Part shown: piece by piece, positions 38,701-47,700 of the stretch
Layout: the number at the start of each line of letters is the position of its first letter
How positions within the stretch are numbered: position 1 is the stretch's first letter
Notes under the pieces: model-generated
The model's input: only the letters and a program-made list of their open reading frames with translations
Databases searched by the model: none
What the model was told of the DNA's origin: nothing
Source of the DNA: Paraescarpia echinospica
Taxonomy: Eukaryota; Annelida; Polychaeta; Sabellida; Siboglinidae
DNA length: 64,000 nt
Assembly: GCA_020002185.1 (NCBI GenBank)
Contig: CM034537.1
Coordinates: 68,100,286 to 68,164,285, forward strand
Reading direction: 5' to 3'
Translations under genes and position numbers: made by a program

Positions 38701-41700
38701 AACTTTGATAAGAACCATATGTTGGTTGTTCCTTTTGCTTTGTGACCAAATAATGTACACTAATATATTTTAAAACTAATATCCAAACTGACAAAGAAAC
38801 AGTGTTTGTGTTAATTATGTGTTTACAGATAGTTTTAATTTAATATTATTTATAAATAAAACAGTTATACTTAAAAAAAGTAAGCTATATTTATTACAGT
38901 TAATTACTTTATTATAGTGTAATGGTTGTTCTGGTTTCAGGTCCAGAATTTTTTTTAGGTTTTACAATTTTCCCTGACTAAAGTTGATCAAAGAAAGGAA
39001 ACCTATTCACAAAAAGTCAGATAAAAATCAAACAACAAGACATAGCTCAATGAAACTTGTTTTAATGTCCACATGTCAAATTTATCTTCCAGGTGTTTGT
39101 CTCCTGCCAGTTGCTAAACTGCCAAAACAACACATTTCCTCATTTTGAAAACATGGTATCTAAAAAATGGGCCAAGTGGCTCTGGAGTCCTTTGGACTAA
39201 TACGTCTATATGTGACCCCGGCTGACCAAATGAGTGATAAGTCGGAAAAATTGTAACATTGTTTTCTTACATCCTTGTAAAGGTTTGGTAGGGTGCTTTA
39301 CATGGTTTCAAAAAATATGACTGCTACAAAAATTGGCAAAGTTATGGAGCATTGAACATGGTAGGGATCAAAAAGTGAAAATGAAGAAAACGGCTGTTGA
39401 AGTTTTACATTATATATGCAAATGGATTGCATGGAAATATTACATGCACAACATTCAAATGTGGCACACAGTATGTAATATGTATGTTATGTTGCAATGA
39501 TACACTGGAAGTACAAATGTGCTGCTACAAAGACTTATCAAGTTATGCCAGATTATGTCTTCATGTGTAAAACTAAGAGGACAGATTATCTGAGAGCAAA
39601 AGGTAGACTCACTGTTTGACACAGTTTAAAACCTACAGGCAACTGTCCAGTTTAACAGGGGTCTAGTGGCTTAATGCTGCCTGTTGACACAAGCTACTGC
39701 CAGTGACCAATTACAGATTAGTCACAGCTTCCATCAAACAATAGCAGGCAGAGAATCTTAGCTCCACAGCTGGGTGTAATACACAACCAGAGCCACCACT
39801 GATTCATGGTTAAGTAGATTAGCTCAATGCACCAACTAAGACAATACACAACACTGTGAGTGACAGTGTCCAGAGTGAGGCCTAAGCAGTGTCCTCATTG
39901 CTGAATAGATCAATTAAACCTGCCTAGTGGGTGACATTCTGCACAAGTGTTCATTAATCCTTAGTGATTGTTCAGAACACCAGACTGACCACATACCTAA
40001 ACAAAGCGAATGTAATAGGAGAAGAACAGGCAGTGTTCAGATAGGGGTATTGGTTGAATTGTATTTGTCTCGACTCAAAAGGCTTTATTGTGTCTTCATC
40101 GATTATATGAAAGCATTTGATTTAGCAGACCGGTCCTCCCTGTGGTCTAAGATAATTTCATGCGGTATTAATGGTATTGTGTTGAAAGTTGTATACAACA
40201 TGTCCAAAAATGCTAAATCATGTATAAATGAGGGCCAGACTGTATCAGCCTTCTTCTCATGTGTAGAGGTATGGCAAGGAGAAAACTTGTGTCCTTTGTT
40301 ATTTGCTATTTACCTGAATAATGTTGAACACTGTTAGTCACAATTATAACGGACTTGACATCTCAGCTGGTTAAATTTACATATATAGTGTATAGCGGAA
40401 CTATGTCAACTCTTCTAATGGTTGACATTTGGTTGTTTCAGGTGTCAACTATATTGTGAATCTGTAATTATTAGTCTATATTGATACAATTGATTTACAC
40501 AGTACCATGTCTACACAAGGCATGGCAAGCGTAAACAGAACAGTACAATGCATTTGATATAAATAAAGTGTAGGATATTTCACTCTATAGTTGTCCAGAA
40601 TATTAATTTTCTATGTTTGTCACCTACAGGTGACAGAATATTAATTTTCTACGTTTGTCACCTACAGGTTTCTACAGACAATACATATTTAACCAATAGA
40701 CACCACAGTCACACCATTTTATAATAATTAAATGAACATCAAAATAAACACAACTTGCAATTATAGAAAATCAATAGTTTTGAAAATACAGTTTAAAAGT
40801 GTTAGGCAACTGTTCAGTCTAACAGGGGTCAAGTGTGTCTACTCTGCCTGGGTGCTGTGACCAATTAAAGATTAGTCAAGGTCTCAATGGCCTAGGCTGT
40901 AGAAATTAGTCACAGCTTTTGATTTTCTGGCACACTACACAACATCTATTGTTGGGGGTGATCTCAAGGGCCCTTCTCAAAACCACATCACTAGATAATG
41001 TAAACCTTTTGCACTTTTGGGGGCCCCTTAGGTGCCCTTAGAATGATTCAATCAAATACAGATTTCTTGTATATAGTGGCAGCACCCTAAGATACAGCTA
41101 TAAAAAATTTGAAAAAAAGTTGCTGAACAGTTTTAGAAAAAATAGGCCAAATGTTACATTTTACCAGTTTTGGGGTCCTTGGAGGCCCTAGGGAGCCCTT
41201 AAAATGATTCAATCAAATACAGATTTCTCGTGCATAGTGGCAGTGCCCCAAGATATGTCTATGCAAAATTATAGAAAAAGTTGCTGAACAGTTTCCGAGA
41301 TACGGCAGCTAACGGCGGACGGCGGACACAGAGTGATGGCAATAGTCCCTTGGACCTTCGGCCAAAGGACTAAAAACTATCATTCACATCCATTCTGTTT
41401 TTATTTATATATTAATTTAATTTGTTTTATATGGATGTTTTTATTGATGTACTTTTTTCTGTATGGATATGTCTTATGTCTGAAATAAAAACATTATTAT
41501 TATTAATAAGGCGCCTAAATCCTCGGAAACCAGTCTCAGAGGCGCATCAATACAAAAGGGTTGGTCAATTATCAGAATCGATAAGCCATATTAAAGTCAT
41601 CAACAGATGGATTGATATGCCAGGGAGCTAAGGTGGGTATGCAAGGTTATAAAGGTAAGTTTAGCACAAATCCATCTCAATAATAATCAGACCAGAAGCC

Positions 41701-44700
41701 ATGCATCCGAAAGTGGCATGCTGCCATGAAAACTAACTAAAAATAGTAAATTAAAACACATTTGGGTAGTAAGCATGTTTTAATAGAAAAGATTCTTTAG
41801 ATTAGTTCTTGGTATGGATGCGTTGACATGTTCCAGCTAGCTAGACCTCCATGACCTAAATTTTCCCTCACCCCATCCAGGCTTTTCACAAGTCGAACAG
41901 TTCCGCCATCGACACTGAGAACTGCACTCTGGGAAGGACTCGCTCGCAGCAGAAACTCCTTTGACTTCCTAGCTGCTTCCTTGAATGCCTCAATAGATGG
42001 CGCCTCCAGCGTGGTCAATCCCAGGTCCTGTGGGAACGAAGGTCATTGAGTATGTCAACATTAAAACAGGACATACAGACAATGAAACAACAAACGTAAT
42101 TTTTGCAAAAAAAAACCATAAATTGATACTCCATCATAGGCATCATTAAAAGCGTAACTAATTTGTGCATTTTAAAAAGCAAACAATGTGCTCATGAGTT
42201 GTGACGAGAAATACACAAGAACTGTAATAACTTGCTACAATCACACTGTGCCACTAAATAGTCAACATTTCAACTGTTACTTGAGATTATATTTATGACA
42301 TGCTAACATCATAAGTCATTGTTTAATTTTATAACCCTCTATCACAAATAGGCAACCTACAAACTGTACTGGGGGTACGATAGCTCTGGCAGGTGTCATG
42401 ATGTGCCACCCTTGTAACACACTCAGTGTAAACATCTTACGTAGGCAAAGCTTGACGGAGGTCACGCGCGTAATTATTACTGTGTACGCAGGCAAACAGC
42501 GACATACTGGATCTGTGACGTATTTCTACTACATAAAGCAAGAACATGGTGGCTGTTTGACTGCAGTAGACTGATATTTAGCACCCACCTGAAGCAGGAC
42601 AGACTGGAAGGCCGTGGGTTTGTCCAGAGCCAGGGAGTGTAGGACAGCCGACCTTGAATCCAGACACACCAAGGTCGCATGGGCCACCACGAGACAACTG
42701 AAATAACATATTTACATTTTTTTAATATTGTTTTATTTCATATGATATTGTAATACTATATCCACTGATGTTATGTATTTTTACTTTATTTCTGTTTTTT
42801 GTAAGCACCATTGATTCGAAATTTAGAGATATGTGATGTAAAGATGTATTTGATAGGATTTTATGATAATGTTGCCCCTAGAACTGTGGCCAATCACACA
42901 CCAAGTTTGTTGACGGCGCACCAAGCCCACCTCAAAAAGAAAATAAAGGAAGTGAAACGGAACTACCAGCTACATGGGGGGGGGTCTGTTTGTTCAAAGC
43001 ATCCAACATTGTTATTGCAGTGTGAATACCAGTTGGCACCATCCAAGATATGTCAGCCACTACCACAAACCATTACATGATTACTTTATAGCCGCAAGAC
43101 ACGTGGTATCAGATCTTGCATGTTTATGAAGCATGGCTGCTGCTTTGTTGACATAGAACACAAGTAGAGGCCTCTGCTATTCTAGCATCATTTTCGGTAG
43201 TAAGCCAACTACACAATGCCTGAAACAGATTTTGCCCACAAATATTTCACCTACAACGTGTGTGGCCTTAACACTGTAAACCACAAAGAAACGTCTCATC
43301 ATTGTTTTTTTCACCTAGTCTCGTCTGTGGCCCAGGCAGCGGGGACTGAGTTCTTTGACTTGACGACCCCGTCCTCAGAGTACGAAGCCAAGAGGAAGTG
43401 AGAGTTGGCTGCAATGCCAATCACTGACAGTTCCCCTCCTTGGCTGTCCAGCGTCGTATATCTCACCATTGTGCTGCAGACACAATACGCATTCGCCTTA
43501 AAAACGTCCCTTTAAAACGGATCTGAAGTAATTCAGTCAGTCAGTAAAATTTTGTAATATCCATGACAACAATCTGAGTGCAACATTTGCGATTTAAAAG
43601 TCACCATCACCCACTGAAAGATTAAATGAAAGCAGAAATCAATGCCATGGAAAATTATTTACCCAAATATCCAACCGTGCAATCAATTTTTTATATTTTA
43701 CTCTCATTATGAGTAATTGTAAACATAACCTCCACAATGTAAAAGTTTAAAAAGTGTAAAACTTCTATTGTACAATTCAACTCAAATAGTTGTATAACTC
43801 TGATCAGAAGCAGAAACAACAAACTAAAAAGATGCTGGACTAATTTGAAAGAGATTAACATGACTCTGGATAAGAGAAAACATATGGACGATATTAGGAG
43901 GTAGCAAAAGTAACAATGAATATGATGCTATGATGACCACTACATCCATTGCTCTGTGTTTGATCTCTACAGTATGACTTGTTTACACAAAGTGTGAGTT
44001 ACCTATCTGGCAGGTTGCTAGAGAACACAGAGTGTCCAGTATTCAGTTGGTAGACAGCCAGTTTACCAGCCGCCAGTACAGCAATGCCATCCTCTGTAAA
44101 CATGGTACCAAAACAAACAAAATGTTAAAGTACAATCAAATGTTTATCCAGAGTATGAAAGGCATTATACAGTAGTTTAACAGGACATGTGTGGAAAGTC
44201 TTATTAACATTGCATCAACTTAGCCAGGGACCTATTCATACATTGCAGTTGACTAGGGTAATTGTAACTGACAGAACTTGTTCAGACTTCTAACACCAAT
44301 TGGGCAATTTTGAAATAACTATTGAGATGTGGACACCTTGCGTATTGGCGTGATGTGTGAACAGACTGCAGGAACAAGGAGGAGAATGACAAGAATATCC
44401 ACAGAAACACTTAACTCAGACAAATGTTAGAACTGTTTTGTTTTATAAATCACTTTATATTTTTATAAGGTTACTTTTCGAGTATGAACTGCAATAATAA
44501 AATCTTACATATTCTGCCAAATTTGCTGAATCAGCACCTCAATAAAAACAAATCGTGAATAAACAAAATATCCTCACCTCCATCTGTCTCAGCCAGTGCA
44601 AGTCTGGCTCTGAAACATACAATGTAATGTCTTTATACCAAGTTATACATTGTATTGTAAGATATAAACACCTCTCCAGTAGACAGCACTGATATTAACA

Positions 44701-47700
44701 TGTCATATATTGTATAGTAAGATATAAACACCTCTCTAGTAGACAGCACTGATAGTAACATGTCATATATTGTATTGTAAGATATAAACACCTCTCCAGT
44801 AGACAGCACTGATATTAACATGTCATATATTGTATTGTAAGATATAAACACCTCTCCAGTAGACAGCACTGATATTAACATGTCATATATTGTATAGTAA
44901 GATATAAACACCTCTCTAGTAGACAGCACTGATAGTAACATGTCATATATTGTATTGTAAGATATAAACACCTCTCCAGTAGACAGCACTGATATTAACA
45001 TGTCATATATTGTATTGTAAGATATAAACACCTCTCCAGTAGACAGCACTGATATTAACATGTCATATATTGTATTGTAAGATATAAACACCTCTCCAGT
45101 AGACAGCACTGATATTAACATGTCATATATTGTATTGTAAGATATAAACACCTCTCCAGTAGACAGCACTGATAGTAACATGTCATATATTGTATTGTAA
45201 GATATAAACACCTCTCTAGTAGACAGCAGTGATAGTAACATGTCATATATTGTATTGTAAGATATAAACACCTCTCCAATAGACAGCACTGATATTAACA
45301 TGTCATATATTGTATTGTAAGATATAAACACCTCTCCAGTAGACAGCACTGGTATTAACATGTCATATATTGTATTGTAAGATATAAACACCTCTCCAGT
45401 AGACAGCACTGATATTAACATGTCATATATTGTATTGTAAGATATAAACACCTCTCCAGTAGACAGCACTGATTGTATTAAGATATAAACATCTCCAGTA
45501 GACAGCACTGATATTAACATGTCATAGTAAGTAAGATATAAACACCTCTCTAGTAGACAGCACTGATAGTAACATGTCATATATTGTATTGTAAGATATA
45601 AACACCTCTCCAATAGACAGCACTGACATTAACATGTCATATATTGTATAGTAAGATATAAACACCTCTCCAGTATACAGCACTGATATTAACATGTCAT
45701 ATATTGTATTGTACGATATAAACACCTCTCCAGTAGACAGCACTGATAGTAACATGTCATATATTGTATTGTAAGATATAAACACCTCTCCAGTAGACAG
45801 CACTGCTATTAACATGTCATATATTGTATTGTAAGATATAAACACCTCTCTAGTAGACAGCACTGATAGTAACATGTCATATATTGTATTGTAAGATATA
45901 AACACCTCTCCAATAGACAGCACTGACATTAACATGTCATATATTGTATAGTAAGATATAAACACCTCTCCAGTATACAGCACTGATATTAACATGTCAT
46001 ATATTGTATTGTACGATATAAACACCTCTCCAGTAGACAGCACTGATAGTAACATGTCATATATTGTATTGTAAGATATAAACACCTCTCCAGTAGACAG
46101 CACTGCTATTAACATGTCATATATTGTATTGTAAGATATAAACACCTCTCTAGTAGACAGCACTGATAGTAACATGTCATATATTGTATTGTAAGATATA
46201 AACACCTCTCCAGTAGACAGCACTGATAGTAACATGTCATATATTGTATTGTAAGATATATACACCTCTCCAGTAGACAGCACTGATATTAACATGTCAT
46301 ATATTGTATTGTAAGATATAACCACCTCTCCAGTAGACAGCACTGATATTAACATGTCATTTATTGTATTGTAAGATATAAACACCTCTCCAGTAGACAG
46401 CACTGATATTAACATGTCATATATTGTATAGTAAGATATAAACACCTCTCCAGTAGACAGCACTGATATTAACATGTCATATATTGTATTGTAAGATATA
46501 AACACCTCTCCAGTAGACAGCACTGATATTAACATGTGATATATTGTATTGTAAGATATAAACACCTCTCCAGTAGACAGCACTGATATTAACATGTCAT
46601 ATATTGTAAGATATAAATACCTCTCCAGTAGACAGCACTGATATTAACATGTCATATATTGTATTGTAAGATATAAACACCTCTCCAGTAGACAGCACTG
46701 ATATTAACATGTCATATATTGTATAGTAAGATATAAACACCTCTCCAGTAGACAGCACTGATATTAACATGTCATATATTGTATTGTACGATATAAACAC
46801 CTCTCCAGTAGACAGCACTGATAGTAACATGTCATATATTGTATTGTAAGATATAAACACCTCTCCAGAAGACAGCACTGATATTAACATGTCATATATT
46901 GTATTGTAAGATATAAACACCTCTCTAGTAGACAGCACTGATAGTAACATGTCATATATTGTATTGTAAGATATAAACACCTCTCCAGTAGACAGCACTG
47001 ATATTAACATGTCATATATTGTATAGTAAGATATAAACACCTCTCCAGTAGACAGCACTGTCATATTAACATGTCATGTCATATATTGTATTGTAAGATA
47101 TAAACACCTCTCCAGTAGACAGCACTGATATTAACATGTCATATATTGTATTGTAAGATATAAACACCTCTCCAGTAGACAGCACTGATATTAACATGTC
47201 ATATATTGTATTGTAAGATATAAACACCTCTCCAATAGACAGCACTGATATTAACATGTCATATATTGTATTGTAAGATATAAACACCTCTCCAGTAGAC
47301 AACACTGATATTAACATGTCATATATTGTATTGTAAGATATAAACACCTCTCTAGTAGACAGCACTGATATTAACATGTCATGTATATTATTTGTATTGT
47401 AAGATATAAACACCTCTCCATTAGACAGCACTGATATTAACATGTCATATATTGTATTGTAAGATATAAACTCCTCTCCAGTAGACATCACTGATATTAA
47501 CATGTCATATATTGTATTGTAAGATATAAACACCTCTCCAGTAGACAGCACTGATATTAACATGTCATATATTGTATTGTAAGATATAAACACCTCTCCA
47601 GTAGACAACACTGATATTAACATGTCATGTATTGTATTGTAAGATATAAACACCTCTCCAGTAGACAGCACTGATATTAACATGTCATGCATTGTATTGT

